This document shows positions 11,414-22,769 of a stretch of DNA of 64,000 bases, in pieces. Location of the stretch: assembly GCF_014898055.3 (NCBI RefSeq), contig NW_023604861.1, positions 95,544,083 through 95,608,082 of the forward strand, given 5' to 3'. The DNA comes from Talpa occidentalis. Taxonomy: Eukaryota; Chordata; Mammalia; Eulipotyphla; Talpidae. Below the pieces are notes generated by a model. It was not told the origin of the DNA and ran no database searches. It was given only the letters and a program-made list of their open reading frames with translations. Made by a program: the position numbers and the translations under genes. Every line of letters begins with the position of its first letter. Positions within the stretch are counted from its first letter, which is position 1.

Positions 11414-13591
11414 CAGTGGGGGTGGGGCAAACCCAGCCCCCAGCTGCAGAGACCAGAGGCCTCCCCTTCTCTACACTTGAGTAGCCACCCTCACATTATA
11501 TCCCAGCTTCACATGGAGGGAGTTTTGTACAGGCCTGAACATAACAGATGACTTTGTCCCATCTCTTCCCTGTTCCCCAATATGTCTAGACATCTCCCTT
11601 GGTTTATGACCAGATCAGGTTGGATTGAGGAGATTACCATCAATGATCTTCCTGACACACCTTTCCTCTGCTCATCAGTGACTTTTCCTGAGGGCCCTCG
11701 ATTTACCTCATTCTTTGTAGGAATCTACAAAAACACACAGAGTTAGGTCCAGGAACATGGGTCCAGGGACAGTGATCATTGCACGGATGAGCAGGACCAG
11801 GCTCTGAGCCCGCAACGTGCTGACACCAGTTCCATGAAGATAGGGGTTGCTGCTGAGAGTAGGTGGGTCCACCGCTCAGGGGATCCTGCTGTCTCCATGG
11901 CCCCTATTCAGAACAGAGCCTCATTTTACCATAGGGCTCCATGTTATCAAACAATTGAGAAACTTCTGTTTATTTGCCTGATAGAAATGGAATCCATCCG
12001 GGTTCCCAGTGTTTCTCAGAATTGTGCACATGTGGAGGTAATTGCCATGTCCAAAATCTTTCTTCCTGAGGACTGAGCAGCAACTTGGGTCACATGCTCT
12101 GGCACTAATTCTCATTCCACTAAAGCTGCTGCTTCCCTAAAGCAGGTAAACTCTTTTGCTCCCCTTTGTTGATCTCCATGACCATGAAATACTTTGCTAA
12201 AGAAACTCCACCTGACAAGTCACCTCTACACACACATTCAGGAGTGACAGCTTCCCCAACAGACATCGTCAACCTGTTAACATGGCAAGTCCCAAAAACA
12301 GTTCATCTGGGAGCGCTATATACTGGCTGTATGATGTCAATCATGCTTCATCATCTTCTTTTTCAGTTTCCATATTTGTGGAAATAACTGTAGCTACTCC
12401 ATTTATGTATGTTCGGCGATCATTACATCAGTAGACAGGGCCCAGTGTTTCCTTTCACTAACAGGGTCACAAGTCCCTCAAATTAATTCAATGACCTGAG
12501 CTGTATCGCTCAAAAGCACTATTCATAACCCTGCAGACTTTATACTGCATTTCCTCCCAGGGCCCATTATCAAAAGCCTTCCTAGGAAAGGCTTTGTCAT
12601 TCACATGTTATATTGCTGTCTTTCCTGCTATTTAATTCTTACTCAACTTTTACTCTCACTTTTTCTCTAAAATGTAGCCAAACAATTTTAATCAATAATA
12701 ATTTTCATCATTCATCTGGGGCCTACCCCAGTACATTGCTTTCAAACTTTTCTCTACATAATATTCAATATGTCACACTAAGAAGTATGTTCTCTATGGT
12801 AGTAATATGTAAAATTGGACAATGTTGCAATATACATCAAGAAGTAATGGCCAAATTTTTCAAAAACATATACTTGCATAATCAAAAAAACTAGGGTAAA
12901 TGAGATTAGAATTGAAAATCCCAGGTTCCATTATGTGAAGTAACAGTTATTATTCTTTTTCCCTATTTATTAGGACTACATTGATTACATAATGTACAGG
13001 TGATCCAAATATTTTAGCATCACTAAAGAATCCTTCCATTATACTAGATCTTACTGATTTTTCCTATTATGAACAAAAGTTCAGCATTATTTCCATGACT
13101 ATCAAAACCTGGTGTTTGAGATACAGGCAGCAAAGATGTACTGAGTCAAAGCCCTGGAAAAGCAGGGGTGTACTGAGGATATTGAGGTGGCTGTGGTGGG
13201 CAATAGGATAGGAACTGCTGGGTGGTTACAGTCAGCCGTGCTCCTCCCGTGCTCACACCTCACCTAGGACTGGACCCATGATGCTCCAGGATCTCTGACT
13301 ACAGAGAAGTCTCTTTTATTCACAGTATCTTTCATGACACAGTTTTGCTTGGCGTCATCTACTAGATGAAGTGGGATGGAAAGCTTAGGACTAGAGGATG
13401 GGAAAAAATGTTGGACTCTTGGGTAGTGATTGAGGGTTAGAGAGCTGGTCGATTTTAGAGATTTAATTACATCTGAACATCATGCTAAGGATTCCCAGGA
13501 GCCTCCTGCCCCTTCACCAAAACTTTACTGTCACATTCAAAGCTTGGCTGTTTTTGAGACAGGCTCAACCTCACACATCTGCTCCCTGGAT

Positions 13592-13619
13592 GGTTTTTGT
13601 TTAGGTTTGTGTCACTGTA
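13592..13619 (-). promoter_or_regulatory. V4 recombination signal, heptamer damaged
   Basis: The nonamer ACAAAAACC (13,600-13,592) and the 12-bp spacer are intact, but the heptamer reads TACAGTG. The first base, part of the CAC needed for RAG cleavage, is C-to-T. Efficient recombination is unlikely. Confidence 0.88.
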
Positions 13620-14150
13620 GGAGGGGAGCTCTTACTCTGCTGACAGTAGTAAGTGGCAGCATCTTCAGGCTCCAGGCTGCTGATGGTGAGAGTATAGTCT
13701 CTCCCAGACCCGCTGCCACTGAAGCAGGCTGGGATGTCCCTGGGTCTGCTGGTTGTAACATAGATGAGGATCCTGGGAGACTGTCCAGGTTTCTGCTGGT
13801 ACCAGGCTAAGTAGTTATAAATATTTTGGCTGACCCTGCAAGAGATCGTGGCCCTTTCTCCTCGAGACAATGATAGGGAGGATGGAGACTGTGTCATTAT
13901 GATTTCTCCAGTGGTACCTGAAATAGGAAAGAAAACACACAAGTCACCCTTGTAAACCCTATCTTCGCTGTCTTCCTAGCAGAACCAGGTTGTCTGATGA
14001 CCCACACCTTTTATTATCGTGCTTGCAGAGCAAAGAGCCAGGTCTTGGGAATCCACAACCCAAGTGTCCTCTGGAGAGCAGAACCATCCTGGATGTCCCC
14101 ATGTGGGAGCAGGAGCACAGGAGGCAGAGAAGCTGCACTGGGGCTTCCAT
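13620..14150 (-). pseudogene. IGKV: V4: IGKV3-like kappa V pseudogene with intact V exon
   Basis: The V exon 13,620-13,917 is fully open: [39 protein letters not shown], then germline CDR3 QQSKSSPP. The lesions lie around it. The leader (14,103-14,150) is 48 nt instead of 49, a 1-nt deletion that shifts the signal peptide after [11 protein letters not shown]. The intron donor is AT instead of GT (14,102-14,101). The heptamer has lost its first C. FR3 has an extra cysteine (PACFSG for PARFSG). The other genes lack all of these. The intact V exon suggests the lesions are recent or that the exon has been refreshed by gene conversion. Confidence 0.9.
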
Positions 14151-14238
14151 GGTCCCCTGTGTCCTGGCTGAGGCAGATCTTGCCCAGAGCCTGCCCAGCA
14201 CTGATATGGGCTCCTGGCAGCAGGGCAAGCTAGGAGGC

Positions 14239-14246
14239 ATGCAAAG
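14239..14246 (-). promoter_or_regulatory. V4 promoter octamer, variant
   Basis: CTTTGCAT on the minus strand about 89 bp upstream of the V4 ATG, the same variant as its IGKV3 neighbours. Confidence 0.65.
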
Positions 14247-16374
14247 CAGCAGGGGTGGGGGAGCAGGGCCCCAGCTGCAGAGACTAGAGGTCTCCCCTTC
14301 TCTACACTTGAGCAGCCACCCTCACATTATATCCCAGGTTCACATAAGGGTGTTTGGTACAGGCCTGAACAAAATAGATGTCTGTTCCTCATTTCTCCTT
14401 TGTCCCCCAGTATGTCTGGACATCTCCCTTGGTGCATGCCTGGATTGGGTTGGATTGAGGAGCTTGTTAGTCATGATCATCCTGACACACCTTTCCTCTG
14501 CTCATCAATGACCTTTCCTGAGGGCCTTTGATTTGCCTCATTCTTTGTAGGAATCAATAATGACACAAACACTGAGTTAGGTCCAACAACATAGGTGTAG
14601 GGATAGTCACCATCGCACAGATGAGCAGAACCAGGCTAGAGTCCCCAGTGTATTGACACCTTCCACTTTAGACAGAGGGTGCTGCTCAGAGCCCGGCACA
14701 TCTACTGCTAGGGCAATCCCTTGGACCCTCCCCCAGCCCCCTATGCAGTCTACATGGAGCTTCTATCCCACCATACCCAGCTCCCTGTTCTTAAACAATT
14801 GAAAAACTTCTGTTTACAGGCCTGATTGAGATGGAATCCAATTGGACTTTCATAGTGTTTCTCAGATTGTGCACATGTGGGGGTTGCTGCTGGACCCAAA
14901 GTCTTTCTTTATAAAGACTGAGCAGCTCTTTGGATCATATGTTCTGGTGTTAATTCTCATTCCTCTAAAGCTGCTGCTTCCTTAAAGTAGGTAGTAAGAC
15001 TTGAAATCAAGTATATGTACCCAGTTTTGACATAGTCTTTCATCTTGATAATTCCTCATGTTTCAAAGATCAGGGAATTTTATCATGTCATTGACAAACA
15101 GTTATATTTTTCATCTTTTATTATCTTGAAAAAGTATTGTTTAAGATAATTTTGTGTTAATTCAAAGTAAATCTAGGTGTATCTTTTCAAAAATGACTTT
15201 AAGTAAAAAGTATACAAATGACTTCATTGACAAAGACAATTTTTTAGATGAAATAAATCTCCCTTAATATTGTTGATCACCTGTCATCCTGTTAAAAGCA
15301 GATTCTCATTTAGTAAGTCTAGAGCGTGCCTACAGTTTCATGTTTGTACCAATCAACTTATCACTGAAAGTGATGACGTTGATGAATTCTGAACAAATCT
15401 TGAGCAGCAAGGTATTTTCACATAGAGGTAAAATAATGCCACTAACACATTTACATTTTTTTCTGTAAAGAAAGTGTTTTCACCTGACTGTCAAGTGGTT
15501 ACTATATATTTCCTACAAATTCCTAATTTTCTTTTTACAATATACTTAATGTTGTTGTTTGCTTGCTATGACCCAGTCTTGCTGACGGCAGTCGGGAGCA
15601 CATCCAAGTGTGTTCTGGGTGCTAATCTCTTACCAGAAATATTCTGAATAATAGAAACAGTGGCTCTACATGGCTCTCTGTGGTCAAGCCATCACCATCT
15701 CTTCTAGAAACACATTTTCAACACTGTGATTGGCTTATGGAGTTGTTCAGTGACCAGACTGAGTCAGGAGGGGAGGAGTCACTGATTCCTAGGGGCTCCC
15801 AGAGGCAGACATATTACAGAGGTGAGGATGGAAGAGTCGCCTGGTGATGTGCTCCAGGCAACTGACAGCAGAAGCCCCCACTCCTGGGGTTCTTGGGCTA
15901 GAAAAGTCTCAGGCCCACCCAGTTTGGCAACCTATGTATCAATGACAGAAGTGCTTTGACTTCTAGGGGAGCACAAGAGTCACCCATTTCTACCATCTGT
16001 TTCCCTTAGTCTCACACTCCTTAGACTTTAAAACGTTATAGTTCTAGATTCAAATTTCATGTACTAAGAAATAAAACCCTTATTCAGACTATCTAGAGTG
16101 GCTCCTCCCCTGCTGTATGAGCCTTGACGGATGCCATTGCCAGGTTCCCTGGTGTAATCATCTTTGTGTTTATTAAATCAGCACAGGCTCTGTCCTGTGT
16201 GTGCTGATAAGGCCCAGAAGGTGGAAACTTAGGACTCCAAAGAGCCTCCTTGCCCTTCTATGAAAAGCCTACTGTCACTTTCAAACATTGCTGCTTCTAA
16301 GACAGGCTCTCAGCAGATGGGGCAGCAGGAGAAGCAGCTGGGGCTGCCCAGCCTCACACATCTGCTACCTGGGT

Positions 16375-16402
16375 GGTTTTTGTTCAGGCTTGTGTCACTG
16401 TG
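16375..16402 (-). promoter_or_regulatory. V5 recombination signal, 12-RSS
   Basis: The heptamer CACAGTG (16,402-16,396), a 12-bp spacer and the nonamer ACAAAAACC (16,383-16,375) are all consensus. Confidence 0.93.
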
Positions 16403-16937
16403 GGAGGGGAACTATTCCACTGCTGACAGTAGTAAGTGGCAGCATCTTCAGGCTCCAGGCTGCTGATGGTGAGAGTAAAGTCTGTCCCAGACCCGCTGCC
16501 ACTGAACCGGGCTGGGATCTCACTGGGCCTGCTGGATGCACGATAGATGAGGAGCCTGGGAGCCTGTCCAGGTTTCTGCTGGTACCAGGCTAAGTAGTTG
16601 CTAACACTCTGACTGGCCTTGCAGGTGATCCTGGCTGTTTCTCCTGGAGACAATGAGAGTGAGGCTGGAGTCTGTGTCATCACAATTTCTCCAGTGGTAC
16701 CTGAAATAGGAAATAAAACACAGAAGTCACCCTTGTAATCTCTGTCTTCACCACTGTCTTCCCAGCACAGCAGGAAGGCTGATCAACAGTGAGCTCTCAT
16801 TATTGTCTTGCAGAGCAAAGAGCCAGGTCCTGGGAATCCACAACCCAAAATGTCCTCTGAGGAACAGAACCATCCCGGGTGCCCCAACCTGGGAACCAGA
16901 GCAGCAGGAGGCAGAGAAGCTGTGCTGGGGCTTCCAT
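16403..16937 (-). CDS. IGKV: V5: IGKV3-like kappa variable gene, apparently functional
   Basis: The leader exon 16,889-16,937 encodes [18 protein letters not shown] 188-bp GT-AG intron follows, then the V exon 16,403-16,700. The mature domain is [17 protein letters not shown] with [15 protein letters not shown] and ATYYC intact and CDRs QSVSNY, RAS and QQWNSSPP. No lesion is visible and the RSS is consensus. It is closest to V3 (shared SNYLAWYQQ and ASSRPS segments). It should supply the V domain of a kappa chain after joining to J kappa. Confidence 0.93.
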
Positions 16938-17025
16938 GGTCCCCTGTGTCCTGGCTGAGGCAGATCTTGCCCAGAGTCTGCCCAGCACTGATATGGGCTC
17001 TGGGCAGCAGGGCGGGCTGGGGGGC

Positions 17026-17033
17026 ATGCAAAG
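17026..17033 (-). promoter_or_regulatory. V5 promoter octamer, variant
   Basis: CTTTGCAT on the minus strand, 89 bp upstream of the V5 start codon. Confidence 0.7.
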
Positions 17034-17228
17034 CAGTGGGGCAGGGCAAACCCGGCCTCCAGCTGCGGAGACCAGAGGCCTCCCCTTCTCTACACTTGAG
17101 CAGCCATCCTCACATTATATTCAGGCTCACATAAGGGTGTTGGGTACAGGCCTGAACATAATAGATGCCTTTTCTCATTTCTCCTTTGTCCTCCAGTATT
17201 CCCAGACATCTCCATTGGTGCATGACTG

Positions 17229-19378
17229 GATCAGGTTTTATTAAGGGCTTTATCAACAATGATCTTCCTGACACACCTTTTTTTGCTCATCAGTGACCTT
17301 TCCTGAGGGCCCATGATTTGCCTCATTCTTTGTAGGAATCCATAGAGACACAAACACTGAGTTAGGTCTGGCAACATGTTTGCAGTGATAGTCACCATCG
17401 CACAGATGAGCGGGACCAGGCTCTGAGCCCCCAGTGTCATGACACCTGAAGACACACTGGAGACAGGGGGTGAGCTAGAGTGGCAGGGGTATGCTGCTGG
17501 GGCAATCCTGCCATCTCCACACCCCTCATTCTTCATGATGCATCCATCTCACTAGACCTAGCTGCCTATTGAAAAACTTCTGTTCACTAGGGGTTTCCCA
17601 GTGTTTCTAGTATTGTACACATATGAGCGTGACTGCTGGGTCCAAAGTCTTTCCTTGCAAAGAATAACAAGCATGTTCTAGCACATACTCTGGCTCTAAT
17701 TCTCATTCTTATAAAGCTGCTTTTTCCCTAAAGCAGGTAAAATCTTTTGCTTCCCCTTCCTTGATCTCCATGACAATGAAACCACATTGCCAGTGCAACT
17801 CCACGTAAGTCATGTCTACACACACATTCAGCAGTGAGAGCTTCCCTCATAGCCATTGTTGACCAATTAACACAGCAGGACCTAAAATCAGATCATCTGG
17901 GAGCTCCACTTCCTGGCCATGTGACATCAACCACATCTCACAGTCTCTTTGCCTCAGTTTCTGTATTTGTGGAAGTAACTATAGCTACTGTGTTTTGGGG
18001 GCATTCCATCCACAGGCAGTGCCCAGTGCTGCGCCTCACTAACTGGGTCACAAGTCCCTTAAGCACAGTTGGTTGATCTGAGATCAACTCTTCAGATATA
18101 CTTTCAAGACCCTGCAGACCTTACACTGCATTTTTTCCCAGGCCCATTATCAAAAGCTTTTCTAAAAAGCGTTGTCATTCCCATGTTTTATGCTGTTCTT
18201 CTTGCTATTTAATTCTTATTCAATTTTAAAATCTTTCACTTTTTTACTAATAGTAGCTAAACACTAGAATCAATAAAAAGTATTACCATTTATTTGGAGC
18301 CTGCTCCAGTACAATTTTTTCCAACTTTTCTCTGTATCATTTTCTGTATGTCACACTAAGAAATATGTTCTCCATGGTAGTAATTTGTAAAATGGAAGAA
18401 TTTATGAAATCTTGGCTCAAGAAATAATGTTAGTAATGACGAAATTTTTTTTTAATTTTTTTAAATTTTAATTTGTTTGTTTGTTTGTTTTGTTTATACA
18501 AGCACTGGGTACAGTCAGAAGCCTGGGAGGGTGAGAGAATTCACCAGAGCCAGAGCGGGGAGCAGAGCAGGCAGAAGGACCGAGGTACACTGCTGAGGGG
18601 AGCAGCGGGCGGCAGGAGAGGTCTGCGCGCCATGTGGGAGCTTCCTCCGGTGGCCGGGGAGCAGCCAAGGATCAAACCGGCGTCGCAGAGGCCGCGGGCA
18701 GCTTCGCAATCCAGCGCTCTACCGCTGCGCCACCGGGGAGGCCCAGTAATGACAAAATTTTTAATGACATGTGCTAAAAAAATTGAATAAACTGGGGTAC
18801 ATGAGAGTAGAAGTGAATATCCCAGGTTCCATTATGTGGAGTAATGGTAATTACTGCTTTTTTAATGCAAATTAGACATATGTTGTGCGCCTTGCGCACT
18901 GGTGGTCCAAATATTTTAGCATCGCTGACCTAAAGAATACTTCCATTCTACTGGATCTTACCTATTTTTTCTGTTACAAGCGAATGTTTCAGCATTATTT
19001 CCATGACTATCAAAACTTGGTGTTTGAGATACAGGGGCCAGAGATTATGAGTCAAAGCCCTGGAAAAGCAGGGGTGCACTGAGGATGTTGAGGTGGCTGT
19101 GGCAGGCAATGGGATAGGAACTGCTGGGTGGTTGTAGTCAGTTGTGCTCCTCCCCGTGTTCACTCCTTACCTGGGGCTGGACCCATGATGCTCCAGGATT
19201 TCTGACTGCAGAGAAGTCTCTTTTATTTACAGTATCTTTCATGACACAGTTTTGCTTGGAGTCACCTACTAGGTGTACTTGGATATAAAGGTAAGGATTA
19301 GAGTGATGGGAAGAAATGTTGGAGTGTCAGGTGGTGGTTGAGGTCTAGGAAGTTGGTAGATTTCAGAGATTTAATTAC
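17229..19378. repeat. IGKV3 tandem unit, copy F, without its V gene
   Basis: It starts 'gatcaggttttattaagg' and follows the IGKV3 5'-flank sequence, then the block shared with unit D (about 18,830-19,378). It stops abruptly at 'atttaattac' and is joined directly to the heptamer side of the IGKV1 pseudogene V6. The IGKV3 3' flank, RSS and V gene expected here are missing. Confidence 0.75.
18450..18744 (-). mobile_element. tRNA-derived SINE, reverse orientation
   Basis: The head is well preserved on the minus strand ('gggcctccccggtggcgcag'), and the tail is poly-T/GTTT-rich on the plus strand. Target duplications agtaatgacRaaattttt flank it at 18,432-18,449 and 18,745-18,762 with one mismatch. 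The homologous site in unit D (about 12,845) is empty. Confidence 0.88.
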
Positions 19379-19382
19379 TGTG

Positions 19383-19864
19383 GGAGGGAAGCTCTTACGC
19401 TGCGGACAGAAGTAAGTGGCAGCATCTTCAGGCTCCAGGCTGCTGATGGTGAGAGTGAAATCTGTCCCAGACCCACTGCCACTGAAGCGGGATGGGACCC
19501 CGGGCTGCAAACTGGATGCAGCATAGATCAGGGGCTTAGGAGCTTTCCCTGGTTTCTGCTCATACAGTGTAAATTAGTGCTAACACCCTGACTGGCCCGG
19601 CAGGAGATGGTGACTCTGTCTCCTCGAGATGCAGACATGGAGGATGGAGACTGGGTCATCTGGATCTCATACGAGGCCCCTGGGATGGAAACAGAAAACA
19701 CACACACTGTCATCCTGTCATCAGAGGACTTCCCTGAGGGCCAGGGGTCCTGCCCACCCGGGGTTGCTCAACTCCTGGTGTTTCCTTCCTCACCTGGGAG
19801 CCAGAGCATCAGGAGGCTGAGGAGCTGAGCGGGTGGGGGGGCGTAGGGGGACCCTAAGCTCCAT
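19383..19864 (-). pseudogene. IGKV: V6: IGKV1-like kappa V pseudogene
   Basis: The V exon 19,383-19,679 reads [17 protein letters not shown] and [10 protein letters not shown]. It then loses one G of the FR2 tryptophan codon (near 19,565), shifting the frame. FR3 ([13 protein letters not shown]) and ATYFC resume in another frame. The leader (19,794-19,864) is 71 nt instead of 55 because of a 16-nt C-rich insertion, a second frameshift. The RSS is broken: the heptamer reads CACAGTA, and no nonamer lies 12 bp away. Downstream sequence switches directly to IGKV3-unit flank. Confidence 0.9.
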
Positions 19865-19944
19865 GCTGGGTCCTGCCTGGATTGACCCTCAGGGGCTGAG
19901 ACAGACTATGAATAGTGTGGAGGGAGGGGCTGTGCCCTGGGAAC

Positions 19945-19952
19945 ATGCAAAT
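19945..19952 (-). promoter_or_regulatory. V6 promoter octamer
   Basis: Perfect ATTTGCAT on the minus strand, about 80 bp upstream of the leader ATG. The IGKV1 and most IGKV2 genes here keep the perfect octamer. Confidence 0.75.
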
Positions 19953-20269
19953 GAGCAGGGACAGGGCAGTGGGCACAGACGCAGGCGGTGATCATCTCAG
20001 TAGCACAGATGCAACATAAATTTGCCTGCAGAGAAAGCATTTCTGTCCGAAGAACACAAGACAGAATCAGTGAACTATCCTATGAGTGTAGTGTTCTTTT
20101 GTTCTCCTCAACATTTATGGCATGTTTCACTTCCTGTTCTCCATATGATACAGATCCTATCAAGTATGATACTCAAAAAATTATACAGGCTGCTGCTTTT
20201 ATTTGATTATATGGTTATTATTGAGGCCAAAGACTCTTCTTCTACACTGATTCCCCTTATACTGTTGGT

Positions 20270-20545
20270 GTGAGAAATTATCATCACTGTCAGCAAGATG
20301 CAGTGAGACAGGAGGATAATGCAGAGCGTGGTGTTAGGAATGTAAGAGCCCAGACACTGAGCATCCTCCCTGCTGACCTCATCTCCACCTAAGCTTTGTG
20401 TCCCCCCCACGTCTGAGGCCCTGGCCCACCACATGCACCTCGTCCCAAGGCCAGGGTGTTCTCCCCCCACATCTGACAGTCTCCTCCCTCCCCAGCACTA
20501 TGTCATCACACAGACCAAAGCACAAGCCCTGGTCTCCCTGGACTG
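20270..20545. repeat. IGKV1 5'-flank block, local duplicate 1
   Basis: From 'tgagaaattatcatcactgt' to 'cctggtctccctgg' this closely matches 21,812-22,087, and more loosely the flanks of V8 (28,100-28,290) and V10 (38,510-38,790). It is an upstream IGKV1 block copied within the V6-V7 interval. No coding content is apparent. Confidence 0.75.
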
Positions 20546-20829
20546 TAGCTCACGTCCTTCATCCTCCTCCCCCAGGTGCTCCCTTACGAGATGACGTCCT
20601 CCCAGACCAACTCCTCAGTGATCCCTGGGGTCAACTGTGTCCCTGTAGCTGCACGTTTCCCCATCGCACGTCTCCTCTGGGTCCCAGGAGACAGCAGCTT
20701 GCAGAGGCAGGTACAAGATGTCAGGACCCAGCAGGTTGAGGAGACCACACAGGGGTGGAGGTGGACACCCTCAAAGGTATCCAGCCCACAGTAGATAGGA
20801 AGAACAGCAGGAGTGCATGAGGGGGTGCC

Positions 20830-21156
20830 CAGCATGGGGTGCTGGAGCTAGAGTGGGGAAGGAGGGTGTCTTCACATGGAGTGTGGCCCTGGTGGTTGTG
20901 TAGACTATGACCAGGATAGATGAGGGAGCATCACGTGTCTGGGATGTGGCGCCACTTCCCAGCTACAAGCGGCATATGGCAGAAAACAATGTTTTCAACA
21001 ACACAAATAACTTATACAATGTTCTCTTTATCACCCTTTCTGGACATTTGTGTTTATATAATCAAGACCCACAACTCAAATTTCTCCCACGGATGTTTTG
21101 TATCTTGAATCTATTGAATGGAGCAAACAGTGAGTACCTGCCTAAAGCTTCCGTGT
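20830..21156. other. Intergenic stretch, nothing recognised
   Basis: No V exon, RSS or repeat boundary is visible here apart from the phrase 'catatggcagaaaacaatg', which recurs at about 21,769 as part of the local duplication. Confidence 0.5.
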
Positions 21157-21172
21157 AGAAATATCACTTCTT

Positions 21173-21434
21173 TTTTTTTTTAATTTATTTATGCATACAA
21201 GAACTGGGGTGCACGCCTGAGGTGCGGGGAGGGGAGAGGATTCACCAGAGACAGAGTGGGGAACAGAACAGGCAGAGCCACTAAAATACACTGCTAAGGG
21301 GAGCAGCGGACGAGATAGGAGAGGTCTACTGTGCCATGTGGGTAGCTCCCTGGCTGGGGATCGAATTCGTGCTGCAGTGGCTGGGAATAGCTTCGTAGGT
21401 TATGTCTTAACCCCTTGTGCCACGAGGGGGGCCC
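21173..21434 (-). mobile_element. tRNA-derived SINE, reverse orientation
   Basis: Perfect 16-bp target duplication agaaatatcacttctt at 21,157-21,172 and 21,435-21,450. Poly-T at the left and the tRNA-like head at the right show minus-strand orientation. Confidence 0.92.
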
Positions 21435-21811
21435 AGAAATATCACTTCTTACAATGTGATTTTCACTTGGGAAAAATAATTTAGTTTAAAAAAAAATAAG
21501 TAAACGAGTGCAATTTTTCCTCCAAATATGGTGAAAGTCACTAACAAAAATGTCATAGACTGTGATAGAAATCTGCATTCTTGCTGATCTTATCAAGCCA
21601 CAAAAATTAGTGTTAAATGAATGAACAATTTAATGGAAATATCGTCAAATACAGGCACTTAAATTCTTCTGGGTAATAAAAAGTACTGAGAGAAGGACAT
21701 GGGCATGTTATGGTGAGAGTCAAATGAAATGATTTTCAAAGTGCAGTTTGAATTTTGTAGGCAGAAAACATATGGCAGAAAACAATGTTTTCTGATTCCC
21801 TGATACTGTTG

Positions 21812-22087
21812 GTGTGAGAAATTATCATCACTGTCAGCAAGATGCAGTGAGACAGGAGGACAATGCAGAGTGTGGTGTGAGGAATGTAAGAGCCTAGACG
21901 CTGAGCATCCTCCCTGCTGACCTCATCTCCACCAAAGCCTTGTGTCCACCCATGTCTGAGGCCCTGTCCTACCAGGTCCACTTGGGCCCCACGGCCAGGG
22001 TGTGCTCCCCCCACATCTGACAGTCTCCTCCCTCCCCAGCACTGTGTCATCACACAGACCCGAGCACATGCCCTGGTCTCCCTGGGC
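21812..22087. repeat. IGKV1 5'-flank block, local duplicate 2
   Basis: Second copy of 20,270-20,545, about 1.54 kb away, breaking off at 'gtctccctggg'. The following 22,090-22,760 shows no gene or familiar element apart from a short GT run at 22,713-22,733. Confidence 0.75.
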
Positions 22088-22769
22088 AATAAGGGAGGAG
22101 ATAACAGAGTCTCTGATAAGCATAAAGAATATTCCTTCTTAGGGTGAGTGGTGAACCCCTGTGTTTTATACGGCAATCAGGATAGGAAATGTCATATAAT
22201 GTCAATGTTCATATAACCTTTCCACCCTTGCTTGAGCTCCCAAGTCACCTTCTCTCTTGTTAAATGACTTGAGATTCACACCTAGGGGAAAGGAATCTAA
22301 ATAGGGAAACTGAGGATTCTGGATTTTACCTCTCTATGCCAGGACACCTGCGTTATTCCCCAAAATGGCAACAAAAGTCTCCATAGTGTCTCGTGTTCCA
22401 AACAAACATTCTCGCTGGAGAGCCGATGTTTCCTATGTTCTAGAGCAATGTCTATGGGCTCATTGCCTACAGACCAGTGATTAAACTATTCCCACTTTAA
22501 CATTGTGCAAATATTCTCATCTGGAACCCAGAGGAGCAGAAGCATCCAGACCTGTGATGGAGACACTCTCACTGCTTTTGACTTATCAATTTTGTTCCTC
22601 TCACATCTAAGATGTAAACAGTCCTGTAAGATTCTGGAAGGCAGGGCACTTCAGATGTCAGAGGCAGGATACATGCAAACTAGAGATCCATTTTGGTTAA
22701 CATGCTCAGATGTGTGTTTGTGTGTGTGTGTGTGCTGCAAAATCTTGAGAGGACATGTCCGAACTCACT

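Larger units (their letters stand above)
8225..11611. repeat. IGKV3 tandem unit, copy C
   Basis: It begins with 'ggatagggttggattgagg', the same junction sequence as the other units, and ends with V3. It is more diverged than A versus B and lacks both SINEs of those units, but has its own SINE at 9153-9425. The stretch 9430-10,750 holds old V 3'-flank sequence and no gene. Confidence 0.75.
11612..14441. repeat. IGKV3 tandem unit, copy D
   Basis: It starts 'gatcaggttggattgagg' and ends with pseudogene V4. Its inner part (about 12,930-13,475) is not found in units A, B, C or E but is closely matched in unit F at about 18,830-19,378. D and F are therefore sister copies in that part. No gene other than V4 is seen. 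Confidence 0.75.
14442..17228. repeat. IGKV3 tandem unit, copy E
   Basis: It starts 'ggattgggttggattgagga' and ends with V5. A shortened antisense L1 remnant sits at about 14,995-15,250, joined to the 5' flank at a deletion near 14,995. The rest (15,250-16,370) is V 3'-flank sequence shared with unit C, with no gene. Confidence 0.75.

Noticed and set aside
13320..13620. Possible J kappa segment downstream of V4 or V6
   Set aside because: No FGxGT motif, 23-bp-spacer RSS or J donor splice site is present. The block is duplicated flank.
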